From Cordia subcordata (lineage: Eukaryota > Streptophyta > Magnoliopsida > Boraginales > Cordiaceae): a stretch of DNA of 64,000 bases. Position 1 is the first letter of the stretch; every line of letters begins with the position of its first letter. A program made the position numbers and the translations under genes. This document shows, piece by piece, positions 46,160-57,681 of this stretch. The notes below the pieces were generated by a model. That model made no database searches, was not told the origin of the DNA, and was given only the letters and a program-made list of their open reading frames with translations. The stretch lies in assembly GCA_028554755.1 (NCBI GenBank), contig JAPTOF010000020.1, positions 6,143,001-6,207,000 on the forward strand, read 5' to 3'.

Positions 46160-47365
46160 ATAAAATAATTTTACATTTATTTTTCTAAACCCAAAACATT
46201 GCAAGGCTAGAAAAATAACAACAGCTATATTATTAGCAACTTATTTTGATTAACAAAACAAATCATGGCTTTAAAAAAAGGATGGTAATAAATATAATAA
46301 TTGATAACTAATTAAGAGAGAAAAGTGGACTTTTAGTTGACATTTGACATGAGAGAAAGGTGAGATTTTAGTCGACATCTAAATATTTATTACAAAAAAT
46401 GCTCAATTCATTAAAGAAATGGATTTGTGAAGCATTGAATGTGTAAATTCTATGTGTAAAAAAAATGGGATGCCTTAATATGATACTTCATTTATCATCC
46501 TTGAATTTTGCATCTTGGAACAACTTTATTCAAAGATACTCAAAGAATATTTATACAAAAATACTTAATAGTATGTTCAAAAAGAATTCTAGCATAACAT
46601 CCGTGCATTACATGAGGTGAAAATAAAATTCTTCATAATAAAGATGGTTTTTCATGTTTAAAGATTGGCATATTTGGTTTTCTAACATATATGTGGAGTA
46701 CTTTAAAAGCCATATATAGATAGAGTATGTAATGTGCAGGCAAATACTTTATTTAATTTAAAAACATTAGTTTGTTATGAATTTTTAATTTGAAAAGATG
46801 GTAGGTGGAATTTAAAAAAAAAAAGTAATCAAAGTATATAACATCCATGACAAAAGTCCTTTTTTATCCTTTTATTTTCCAAAAAATGGCCAGCAACACT
46901 TTTGGATAAAAAGGTAGCAATAAATATGCCATGTGTTAACGCTTGATAAATGTACTTTTGAATACATACGTGGCTTATTATGAGTATAATATATTCGAAA
47001 AGCATATTCAATTCAAAACAACATAAAAGCTAAGCGAGACCGGACTTTTGCAACTGTTCAATGCCCGCCCCCCCCCCCCCCCCAAATGCAGTTCTTCAGA
47101 ATTTCGAGTAAAATCTTTTGTTTTTGATTATCTAATAAATCACTTAATGAAAGTAAATTATCTTTGGAAAGAACTTAAATGATTAAACAAAATCATGTTA
47201 TAAAGCTACATACAAATTAAGCATTCAAGGAGAGTTTTATGGATTCTCAATTTTTAAATGTTGAGTCAATTTTATATTATTCCAATGTAACATATTGAAA
47301 AACCAAATTAAACAAAATAATATGTGTTACTATAACAACAGAAAGTGCCGTCTGATTTATGAGTT
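46160..47365. other. AT-rich spacer with poly(C) tract and possible Helitron 3' end
   Basis: On the minus strand TGCACGGATGTTATGCTAG/A (46584-46602) resembles a decayed Helitron 3' end. A run of 16 C lies at 47068-47083. No gene. Confidence 0.4.
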
Positions 47366-47581
47366 AGGGCTCATTCTGATAAATTCTTTGAAAGTGTTTT
47401 TCTTTTAACTTTAAATTTTTTTTTTGAAAAGTTAAAAATTCTGACTTGAGAAAAAAGTTGAAATTGAACTTTTTTAAAAATTTTATTTTTTTGAAAATCT
47501 AAGTATTTATTGCAGAAAAATGTGCCTTTTCCAAGAAAAAAATTATTTTCCATGGGAAAAAGGCAGATCTGAATAGGCCCT
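47366..47581. mobile_element. Short MITE, related to 48004-48246
   Basis: The ends AGGGCTCATTCTGAT and ATCTGAATAGGCCCT are inverted. The interior contains AAAGTGTTTTTCTTTTAA, AAAAGTTAAAAATTCT and GAAAAAAGTTGAAATTGA, also seen in the next element. Confidence 0.65.
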
Positions 47582-48003
47582 TAATAAGTTCAATGACCAA
47601 TTTTTTAATCTTATATATACCAAAGTAGCAATATTTAGAAACTAACACTATTTCAAGCTTAAGAAAGTTGATGTTTCGTTAGTTAAATATGGCAAGTTAT
47701 TGCCACGCACACGCATAATAAAAAAAGTATTGTCTCATAACACTAACTTGGAATAATGTTTTTTTTTTGTTTTTCAATTATTTTGCCATTTCCTATATTT
47801 TTTTATTTCAATATTTGTTATCCTTGCTAAAAAAATTATTTCAACTTTTTAGAAGGACAAAATGAATTGAAACCAAAAGATATGAGAAGGACAAAAAAAT
47901 TGAAAAAGGAAAAAATTAAAACAAAAATTATTTTAAAAAAATGACAAAAAAATTAAAACAAAAAATATTAACTTTCAAAAATTGCTATTTACACTTACCT
48001 CTT

Positions 48004-48246
48004 AAGGCTCTCTTGGATTGGTTTTTATTAAAAGTGTTTCTTTAATTGCTTTTGAAAAAAGTAATTTTTTGAGAAGTTAAAAATTTTGTCTTCTGAAAAA
48101 AGTTATATTTGAGTTTTTTTTTTTTTTGAGTTTTAACCTTTTTGGAATCCAAACAAAATAATCATTGCAAAAACAGTGTACTTTTTCAAAAGGGAAAAAA
48201 ATACTTTTTCCTTGTAAAAATCCAATCCAAACAAAAACAAGTGCTT
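48004..48246. mobile_element. Short MITE, second copy of the family
   Basis: The ends AAGGCTCTCTTGGATTGG and CCAATCCAAACAAAAACAAG are inverted. It shares AAAAGTGTTTCTTTAATT, AAGTTAAAAATTTTGTCTTC and GAAAAAAGTTATATTTGA with the copy at 47366. Confidence 0.65.
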
Positions 48247-48962
48247 AATAACGAAAAGAGAAAATGTTTACTATTGAGGAAGAAAGATTTACCACGTAAA
48301 TAGTAAAAAAAATGATTAATGTATAAAAATAGATTTATAACATATACAAAAAAGATGACTTACAAAGAGGATTTGAAAATTTTATTAACATAAAAGGTAA
48401 AAATCAATGAACAAAAAAATTACATGATATACTAAAAGTCTGTTAAAAAAAAAGAAAGATATAACCACTTACCTCTTTACGAAAAGGAAGAATGCTTACT
48501 ATGAAGGAAGATAAAATTACCTTATAAGAAATAAAATATTGACCTATATATTTACACACCATATGAGAATATGAGCATTGAAAAATGGTAAGTTCAAGAA
48601 AATAGCAATACACAAGTTACCAAAGCTAACACATGGAGAACTTCACCCACCTCCGAAAAAAAAAAAAGAGGAACTTCACCCAAGTTGAACAACACAATAC
48701 ATGGCTGCAATAAATACACATTGCACGGTTGCAATAAATGCACGACTTTATTTATTTATTTTTTAAGTGAGGGGAGACAAAGTCCAAATAGTAAGTAATT
48801 AAATATGCCCCACATGCCAAATGGCAAAATAATAACTCACTAATTTGACACATGACAAACAATTAGCGTGCAATAATAATGTGCTGGAAGAATTTTTCTC
48901 TCTCTCATTTTTACTTTATAATATATACTAATATGTTACCTGTATGATTGTACAGTATGTGC

Positions 48963-48980
48963 TATATATATATATATATA
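48963..48980. repeat. TA microsatellite
   Basis: Nine uninterrupted TA units. Confidence 0.9.
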
Positions 48981-49076
48981 GAAAGATTTAATTTTTTATT
49001 CACTTAAATATTTCAAATAAACTATATCAACTAACTTTAGTTGATTAAACAATAATAATACACATAAATTTAATAA

Positions 49077-50757
49077 GGGTTAATTCCATTATCCCCCATG
49101 AGTTATTGGCTAAAACCGAAACACCCCCATGAACTTTTCGTATTACTCAAATTCCCCTATGATATTAAGTTCTGCCAAACAAAGCCTGAAGAATATGTGT
49201 TTTATGTGTTTTATATATTTATTTTTATTAAAACGCTATAATTCCAATACATAGATGTAGCACCCATTTCACCACATAATTTTTTTTTACCTTTTTTTTT
49301 TAGAAAAAAATAATAATTCCCAAAAAAAGACATACCACATATTACAACAATTTTTTTTATATTTTTGTCTTTTTATTTTATTTAAAGAATTATAACACAT
49401 TGGTAGATAGAAAGAGAGCTAGGGGCACCAAGGGGCCCTGCACCCTAAACTCCACAAAATATTCTTTTATAGATATATGGTTGTTGTATTCAAAGAGGAA
49501 AAAAATACTTTGGCTCCCTCATTTTTTTTTTATGCTTGTGATATTGTATTTTAAATTTAACATATTAATCATCAAATAATAATAGCATTATGTTCAATTT
49601 ATTTCTTTTTGGTAATATAATGTTATGGAGTATTTTTCTTAAAATTTTTTTTGTTAGTAGGTGAACATTTTACTAACACAATGACCAAGTGTAATTTGTT
49701 TCAAATATTTGTCGTAATATTTTTTATTTCTTAATCTGAAGCTTTGTATTCTTGTTGTGATATTCTAGTGAGTTGTTTTAACTATTTAACATGGTATTTA
49801 GGTGGTCAAATTATTTATTTATTCTTTTAGTCAAGCGATTTTGGAACTTTTTATATAGGATGATTTATTTTGGGAATACAAACTATTAACTAATGACTAA
49901 ATTTTTATATCAAAAAGTGCTTTTGTCATAAAAGAACACTCTTTGTTCTATTAAGTGTTTGCAGTAATTTTTTGTAAAGGATAGGACTCCTAATGTACTT
50001 TTTCAAGCACTATGAAAAAGAATTTTTTTTTTTTTTGGTATAAGCTAATCCAAATGGTCCCTTAGGAACTTCAGGAAAATTTCAAAAAGTTGAACTTGAT
50101 TTTATATGCCAATCACCCTTACTTTCTATAAGATAACTTGATTTTAATATAAAAGAAAAAATTCTTGTCATGTTCATGTAAATACAATAAATGTTTTTTT
50201 TAAATCTATTTAGACTAATCTAACTTCATTAACTTAATTTGTTAGTTGTTCTTTACATATATTATTTTTCTTTTTTGCTGAATAGTATTTTTATCCTTTG
50301 TTATAATTAATATATTTTATATCATTGAATTTCTTAATTAAATTCAACCCCCCCCCCCCCCGGCCCAAACAAAAAAATCTTAAATTTCTTGCTCCACGTC
50401 TAATTAAGGTTACACCATAAATTTCTTTTCAAGCTTTTGTCTTTTTATTTTATTAGAGAAATTATAATCCTCAATATATAGAAACAATACACATTATACT
50501 GAATTTTTTATTTTCTTTTTATTTTATTTTAAGAAAATTATTGTTGCCCAATACATGGATTCTTGGGGTATTATTTTGTGAACTATGTTCAAGGGGTTTA
50601 TATATTTTTCTAATAAAACAAAGAAATAAAAATATCCTTACTCTTAACACTTTGTTTGGCATAATTTATGGTCATGGGGGAATCTGGGTAATATAAAAAG
50701 TACATGGGGGAATTTGGGTTTTACCCAAAAACTCATGGGGGGAAATGGGATTAATGT
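49077..50757. mobile_element. TIR element (MULE-like group), about 1.7 kb, nested
   Basis: The left arm GGGTTAATTCCATTATCCCC, CATGAGTTATTGG, CACCCCCATGAACTTTT is mirrored on the right by AAAAAGTACATGGGGGAATT, CCAAAAACTCATGG and GGGAAATGGGATTAAT. The end bases have diverged and I could not recover a 9-bp TSD. A C14 tract (50348-50361) lies inside. No coding sequence recognised. Confidence 0.65.
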
Positions 50758-52199
50758 AACATTGTACTGGGGAAAAAAATTAGACCCACCTAATAAAGAG
50801 ATTCGTAACTAGCTTAACAGTATTAAAACCAACTTTTCTATATGATTGACAATATAACTTGCAACTATTTTACCAAGGCAAATAGAAATTAATGATGTTA
50901 TTATGCTTTAAATACCATATAATGAATAGACTCCAATATAGATAATAACATTTTAAGTAGTCAAATTCATATATATTTGTCAATTGGCAGAATTATGTTT
51001 AGGGTCTAAATCAAATTATAGATTAGAAAAGAATTTTGAAAAATCTTCCATTTTTACATATTCTTCTTAAAACAGAAGGAAGACTTGCCTCTATTTTCTA
51101 AAAATATATTTAATATTTAAATATAATAAATCATCATAAGCTCTATACCAGTTTAGTGAAAAAGGAAGCAATATGTTAACAGAAAATAAAAGAATAACAT
51201 ACTAACATTGATTAAGATAACATTATTAAAAAAATGTATTTTTAGAGAAGAAGTTTAAATGAATAATAAAAACATGAATTTAAAATAAGAATCGAGATAA
51301 AGATATCATAATAGAGACAAATAAACACAACGCAAACCATAGATAATGAACAAATATTTAAATCGCCATGTAAGATAGTAGAATAATAAATAAATTTTTT
51401 CGTACCTTTTCCTCCCGAAAAGCTATATACCAAATCATAAGTAACAGAGATAATAAAAGGTTAGTGAAATATAATAGTATAACAATACGAACACATATAT
51501 ACGAAAGGGTTTAATATAAGGGAAATCACCAATTACCAATGATTCCGGTAGCAATTAGTGTGTAAATCGAAAAAGATTTGACACAAATTGACAATATACA
51601 TGTGATTATCTTATATATGCACAATTTTGAAATTTGCGAGATATCACAATCTGAAATTACGCAAAAATTGTGGTGATAAAAAAGAAATTAATTGAATTGC
51701 GAGTATTTAAAACAAAAGAGAAACAAATCTACACTACCATGCATGAGATTCAAACGTATGAGATGAAATATGACACTAAACTAATGATTTAATCATGATT
51801 TTAGGCTAATGATTGAGTGGAAATAATATATGGAGAAGGAAAAAGGAAATATTTTTTAATGCACGAAAAGGGAAGAAATCGAATTGAGCAACAACTAAAT
51901 GATTTAGTTGTAGAAAACAGACCTGTGATATCCATATATATCTACGATTTTGAAAATCAAAAGAGTTAAGATTCTGCAATTAAGGAGGAATTAAATTAGG
52001 AAATCAAATATTCTAGAAAAGAAATGCCATCTATGGAAAATTTTAAAAAAAAAGGACTACTATGCATTTTTTTAACATTATTAAGCAGTAAATACATGGC
52101 AACAAAGTAGTAACGACAAGTGGCAACATGGTAGTAACGACAAGTGACAACATGGCATTCAACGAGGTTTATTTTGTACTATAATATAAATAGATCCAT

Positions 52200-53300
52200 G
52201 AACTAAAATTGAAATATAACAAGCATTCAAATTCATATTTAAACAATGACAATAAGTCAATTACCTATGTGTAGTGTAGGCGATGTATATGCTCGCATCC
52301 CCAACAATGACAAAAAGTGTTTTATTTTCTTAATAGATCTGTAAGAGTATTGTTTTAATAGATAACTCTTCTAAAGAGTTCATTAATATCGAGCTCATTA
52401 GTTTACCTCCATTTATTTGAATGATCGGTCTCAACTCAGGAAAAAGAACCGGTAACATAATAAGTCAAGTCCTGAAATATAAAGTGCAGTATCATAGTTA
52501 AGATAAATACTTAAAAAGAAGATTTGGAAAAGAAACGGCCATATCTTAACTTCCAGGCTTTGCATTTAGCAGAATTAGAAGCAGAGTGACACTAATTATA
52601 ATGGGCTAAAGTCGTGCCTGTGTTTGGAGCACCAGATTTGGATCACTCTTAATAATAATTTGATTAGAAATAAGATCCAAAATACACATGTGAATTTTAT
52701 AAGGCCCTCGCTCAAATTGAGTAATGAACACTCGAGTACACGTGCAAGGTTCTCAGCATGGGCGGTTGTAAGTAAATGATAGTGAAGGTTGCAATCCTTA
52801 CCGTCTCCAAAAACTTCTTTAAATCTTGGAAAAGAAAATATTTTTGCAGTTTCGAGATTGTGTTACACCCCTCTGGAAAAAGAATTCTAAATTCACCTCT
52901 TGTCCCATTTAAAGATGAAAGCTTAACATGATTTTCTTGGAAACATGGGGAAATCAACTAGCAAAAAGAATTTTTTTTTTTTCAAAAGAAGATTACTGAA
53001 CCACTAGTGCAAAGCAAGTGAAAATGAAAAATAGAATAACTTTAAGAGAAACATGGACTTCAATTAAAAAGACCTATCTTCATTGTTTCATTTGGAGAAA
53101 ATGATTCAATGTCAATAAATAATAGTTATCTATAAGTTATACATCCAATTGGGTACTTCTTCCAAGCGTGATGACCTTAGTTCGGAAGAGAGTTAAAAGG
53201 AAAAAAAAAAAAGGAAAGTTATACATACAATGCACAGACTATACAACTTGAGTCACATTCCATCTATCGGAGAATTTTAAAATTTTTTGCCAGCATAAAA
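52200..53300. other. Spacer and 3' flank of the TAG-type glycosylase gene
   Basis: No gene recognised. The minus frame at 52712-52957 has no family resemblance and may lie in or near the 3' flank of the glycosylase gene. Confidence 0.45.
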
Positions 53301-55617
53301 TCAGACATGCCTCCAAGGTCTTTCTGCAAGATCGACACAGTCTCTGTATCTGTAGCAATCTGCCAGATGATCAATTGTCAATCCTGCTGCTTGCATGAAT
53401 GAGTACACGATCACTGGCCCCACGAATCGAAATCCATACTTGAGCAAATCTTTGCTCATGGCCTCAGCTTTTGGAGACCTCAGAGGAACACTTCTTGGAT
53501 GTCTGAATTTGTTGATCACAGGTTTGTAGTTTACATAGTTCCAGACATAGTTGCTGAAAGATCCAAAGTACCTCACAATCTGCAAATAATCGAAATGAAT
53601 TTGAATCCAGTAAGTTTGATGAATGTTTAAGATGTTATGAAGAAAAAATGTTGCAACAAATGATAAACACAAAACTTGCCTCGAGTATGCATTTGGCATT
53701 GTCCACTATGCATCTCACCCTGCTTTCTGTTAATGCTAGTGTTTTATCAGACGCTATATCAGTTATCTCTTGTTCACCCATTTTTGCCACAGTGATGGGT
53801 TCAAATCCACTAAACAATTCTCTAAGTTATCAATCACCCAAAAAGACAAGCTTCAGAGAGAATGTGATCTTATCATCAGCAAGTAATACTTTTTCGCAGC
53901 AAAAGATACAGAAAAGTATTACCTGAGCAGTTCCTTCCGCTTCAGAATTTGAGTCCAGTTGAAATCCATTAGCAATCCAGACAGAGCAAGCAGCTCGAAT
54001 AATTGGCTGTTGAATAGATTTTTACCATTTCTTTTTCCTCTCGAACCATCACCTGAATAGCAGATTTTTCTTCAAGGGTAAATTACTTCAATGGTCCCTT
54101 ATCTTTTAGTGGTATAGACTTGGTCCCTTGTACTTTTCAATGGAACATTTTGGTCCCTTGTCTTACAAAACAAGAGCTGACGTTAGTCCCTAAGTTATTT
54201 TCCGTCACAATTCTTTTAAGTGTATAAGCACACGTGCATCTCACGTGGCTCAGCTTTTACCTCATATCCATTACAAATTTGACAAAAAATAGCTCAGAGA
54301 CTAAGGATGTTTTTTGTTTTGTAAGATGAGGAACCAAAATGTCCTCTTTAAAAGATAAGGGCCAAAAAATCTTTAGCGCTAAAGATAAGGCACCATTGAG
54401 GTAATTTATCCTTTCTTAAAAAGCAAAATATGGAGTTGTACTTACTGATCATCATAAACTGGAACTCCCCAGCATTCATCATGGAATTGTACATAAATTG
54501 CATCTGTTAACAAATTAGAGTAAATTTTTTCTTTTGCTAAAGACAAAGTTAGCTATATGTGAAAAGCTAAAAATTAAATTTTTTTTTTCCAAAATTCTCG
54601 TCATTGTTGATGCTGAAGGTGCACAAGTGATCGTCACAAACAATAAACATTGGGAGTAATTTCCCTATATATGGGTTAATTAGCTTGTTACAACTAAAAT
54701 GACCAAAAAGAACAAAGAAAGAACACGCATATACAGAAAGTAGAGATGTTATGCGTATTAAATGAAGTGCATTATCGTCACTCAATCGTTTTTATTAACA
54801 GAGTTTAATGTTTGGAGTGATTGTGCAACATTTTGAGAAGCGAGAGGCTGTCGAAAGATCATTCAGGTACCACATTGGGTAATTAGCATGTCCAGTAAAT
54901 TCACAAGATGCATTTCACTAGCCTTTTCATGCTACCGGAATCTTTCTACAATTTTCTTTTCTAAAAGGTTATAAAATGCAATATACTCCGTGTTTTGGTG
55001 AAGTTGTATAAAATCCTCTCTAATTTCAAAATTTACTAATATTCTCATATGTTATAAAAAATATTGCTAGTTGTAATACTCTTAATGTTATAAAGAATGT
55101 TACCGGTGCAAAAGTTGGAAATTTTGTACACCATTTTTTATATGATGAGCAAAATATTACCGAGTTCAAGAACACAAGGAGTTTTATACAATTTCGACAA
55201 AACATAAGCGGGTGAAATGCAAAACAAGTGAGGACAAATTGACCCATTGAAGGCAAAGCACCCTTTTAGCCAACAAAGCTTACCACTACTTTTAGTAATC
55301 CAGTTGCACCTCGTGATCAAGCCAGCTTCCTCAACAGGCAGATTCAGACTAGGCTGCGGCACAATTTTAGCCTTTCTGGGCACCTCTCTTCTCTCAGTGG
55401 ATGCAATCAAGCGTAACGCCAACGAGATTTTCTGATCCAAAGAAGAATCTGTGAGTGAAGAGTCATATGACTTGTCTGACAATGAAGATAAGGAAAGAGC
55501 TGAGCCTGATTTCTGAAGGGAAACTGGGGAAAATTTCTTCAAGTATTTGGACAAAATGCCATTGCATGGCTTCTCTTTTTCTGCAGAAGATGCATTGCTC
55601 ATATTTTCTTTAGACAT
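53301..55617 (-). CDS. DNA-3-methyladenine glycosylase I (TAG family)
   Basis: Five minus-strand exons, 55617-55284, 54503-54446, 54006-53923, 53821-53680 and 53579-53301, join in frame to 298 aa. It excises 3-methyladenine from alkylated DNA in base excision repair. Residues about 1-95 are a variable Ser- and Lys-rich plant extension; the HhH-fold TAG domain follows. The four zinc ligands expected from the bacterial enzyme are present: Cys104 (RCNW), His119 (QFHDECWG), His277 and Cys281 (DHLADC). Other family blocks are LFELLALSGLLMDFNW, YVWNYVNYKPVINKF and GFRFVGPVIVYSFMQAAGL. The position of the bacterial LEG glutamate is Ser (LSG). The intron after exon 4 begins GCAAGT, a GC-AG intron. 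Intron 2 is mostly a MITE. Apparently intact. Confidence 0.96.
54076..54411. mobile_element. MULE-like MITE in a TAG-gene intron, 9-bp TSD
   Basis: The ends GGGTAAATTACTTCAATGGT and the complement of CACCATTGAGGTAATTTATCC pair over about 30 bp. Flanks TTTCTTCAA (54067-54075) and TTTCTTAAA (54412-54420) match at eight of nine. The element makes up about three quarters of the 439-bp intron (54007-54445) and leaves both splice sites intact. Confidence 0.88.
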
Positions 55618-56720
55618 GTTGGGTTGGTAAAGATGTAAAGACGAGTGGAATTTATAAGCTTGATGGAGCTTTCAACTGCCAATGAGATTCCTTAAACAAC
55701 TATGCATAACTTGATCGAGTTGGTGAACATTATGTTTCAATAGAGAATATATAACATTTGCAAGAACTTGCTCGTGGAGCAATATCTTTAAAAAGCATGT
55801 TGGACTTGTAAAGTAAGTTTGAAAATGACACTTATATCAAGCTTGCTGTAAGCAATCAAGGTGGTCAGCAAAGATGAAAATAAATGCGGTTCTTGCTCCA
55901 TATAATATGCTGTATGATAAATGGTATTGAAAGTGTGTTGGACTTATAGATTAAAATTTATGAGTTTGAGTCTTTTGATTGCTTTTATTTAATTGGTACA
56001 TGTATTAAGGCATACCACTCGGGGAACAATTTAAAATTTTATTCCAGGTGGAGTTCTGATAGTTATTTATTTTAATAATTTAAAGGAGCAGATTAAACAT
56101 CAATAATTCAATATTTTAAATCTGATCAAGTGATACTTATAATATTTTTTCTTTATGGAAATTACTAGTGTTCTATTAGAAAAAACTCGATCACAATTGG
56201 GATTGCAGTTTTTACCGACTATGTAGTACATCTATTTAGCAATGCTATATTTCAAGATTTGTAATTTTAAAACGGATTTGAAATTATCTCTTTATGAAAT
56301 GACAAAGCAAAAAATGCTGCATATTGTTCAATTAAAGAATCTTGTGTTTGGCGTTACTTGTTTAAAGTGGAGTATCTGTTATGGCATTTGGCCTAGACCA
56401 CTCTATATAAGGCTTGAGGATGTTAATATGCCACCTTTTTAGTTGAAGTGTTTGTCTCTGCTGGTGTGGTTGCGGTCCAATGTTAAGCTTAGCTCCCACT
56501 CATCGCATTTGAGTAAGGCATGAGGCAAACTCATTGCCTGCATAGACAAAGATATACCATCCATCATTCTATTCCGATGAAGAAATCATTGAATCAACAT
56601 CTGATGAAAAGCATGTGTTTTTGCTGCATTAGTCAAGAAGAAGATTATTTTGACAGCTGTGTAATATGGAGTGAAGTAGTTTTGCTAAATATTAAGACCT
56701 GTTAGTTATGGAATCTCCTT
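55618..56720. other. Spacer upstream of the TAG-type gene
   Basis: It contains the 5' flank of the minus-strand glycosylase gene, with no clear TATA box. The short plus-strand frames at 56242-56442 and 56520-56705 may belong to the same decayed retroelement as the RNase H remnant but show no motif of their own. Confidence 0.4.
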
Positions 56721-56726
56721 AAAAAG

Positions 56727-57070
56727 ATGGAAACATGGATGTGGATTCGTTTTCTTGTCTCTTTATACCTTATCAATGACAAATTATGTTTTGTAATCTC
56801 TACTATTTCAGCGGAGTTAGTGGCACTGTGGGAGGGATTATGTATGGTAGAATTTCTCACTATTGACATAGATTCATTCACAACCCTCAACTTGAATTGT
56901 CCAATTCGAACTTTTCGTTTAAATCTATGTTAAAAGATTGTAGGAGAATGCTTAATTATAAAAGGGGTTTTAAAAGTCAATCATGTCTTTTGAGAAGCTA
57001 ATGCATGGGTTGACTGGTTGGCAAATTATAGTTTGGCAAACCTTTTGATTGGCGTGTCATGACCTTCTAC
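56727..57070 (+). pseudogene. Decayed RNase H-like (RVT_3 type) fragment, probably from a LINE
   Basis: One plus-strand frame reads AELVALWEGL (from 56811), then DIDSFTTLNL, then after a stop at 56931-56933 NHVF, a second stop, and EANAWVDWLANYSLANL. This order (AEL.AL..GL, then DS, then HVFREAN..AD.LAN) is the C-terminal part of the plant RNase H-like domain found at the end of LINE polyproteins and in related host proteins. Two in-frame stops, one at the Arg of HVFREAN, mark it as dead. No reverse transcriptase was seen upstream. Confidence 0.7.
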
Positions 57071-57644
57071 CTAGGGATAAGAGGGATATCATTGCCTCTG
57101 AGTAATTGTGTAATTGGCTTAATCTCCAACGTACCAAAAGAAAAAAACTCTAAAAGGTCTTAGGACCAATAAAGGTACGGAAATGAAAAACAAGGCTTAA
57201 AATATTCATTTTGAAGATAGGGATGTAAGTGTCAAATGTAGTAAACATAGGAGACTATTTGTGTCAAGCAAAATGTCTAATATACACTTAAAAAAGGGGT
57301 ATTATGCTTCTGGAAAACCACAGAGATTATTATGTACGAACAAGAAAATATAAGGATGGTAAGTGTTACGTAAACCTCTATTTTATGGAAGAGAAACTGT
57401 ATTTATATTATGTTTTTATTGTGTTTACAAAATAACACTGTTAAGTCTAATAAAAAATAAAATGTAGAGATTTCATATGCTAATATTTTTATGAACACAA
57501 AGGTCCTATTATTATTTCAAAATTGTAAAAGGATAACATCCACTATGATAATATTCAGTCAGGCTGGTGTTATTTACCCAAATCAGAAAAAGAAAAGAAT
57601 ATGTAGATATTATCATTGCCAACAGCGTCGTTCTTGTGCCTCTT

Positions 57645-57665
57645 AAACCCTAAACCCTAAACCCC
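57645..57665 (+). promoter_or_regulatory. Telo-box in the PPR gene leader/promoter
   Basis: AAACCCTAAACCCTAAACCCC lies 17 bp before the ATG at 57682. AAACCCTA telo-boxes are common near start sites of plant genes for translation and organelle biogenesis, which fits the PPR gene that follows. Confidence 0.8.
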
Positions 57666-57681
57666 TCTCTGTCACATTCAC

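Larger units (their letters stand above)
48928..52194 (-). mobile_element. Candidate Helitron, minus strand, with a nested TIR element
   Basis: On the minus strand the 5' end would be A/TCTATTTATATTATAGTAC at 52194, a Helitron-like start. The 3' end would be CTGTACAATCATACAG (hairpin, 48936-48955), then about 9 nt, then TTAG/T at 48931-48927. TTAG deviates from the usual CTAG. A tandem repeat GTAGTAACGACAAGTG(G/A)CAA (52108-52151) lies close to the 5' end. No Rep/helicase ORF. Boundaries need comparison with empty sites. Confidence 0.4.
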
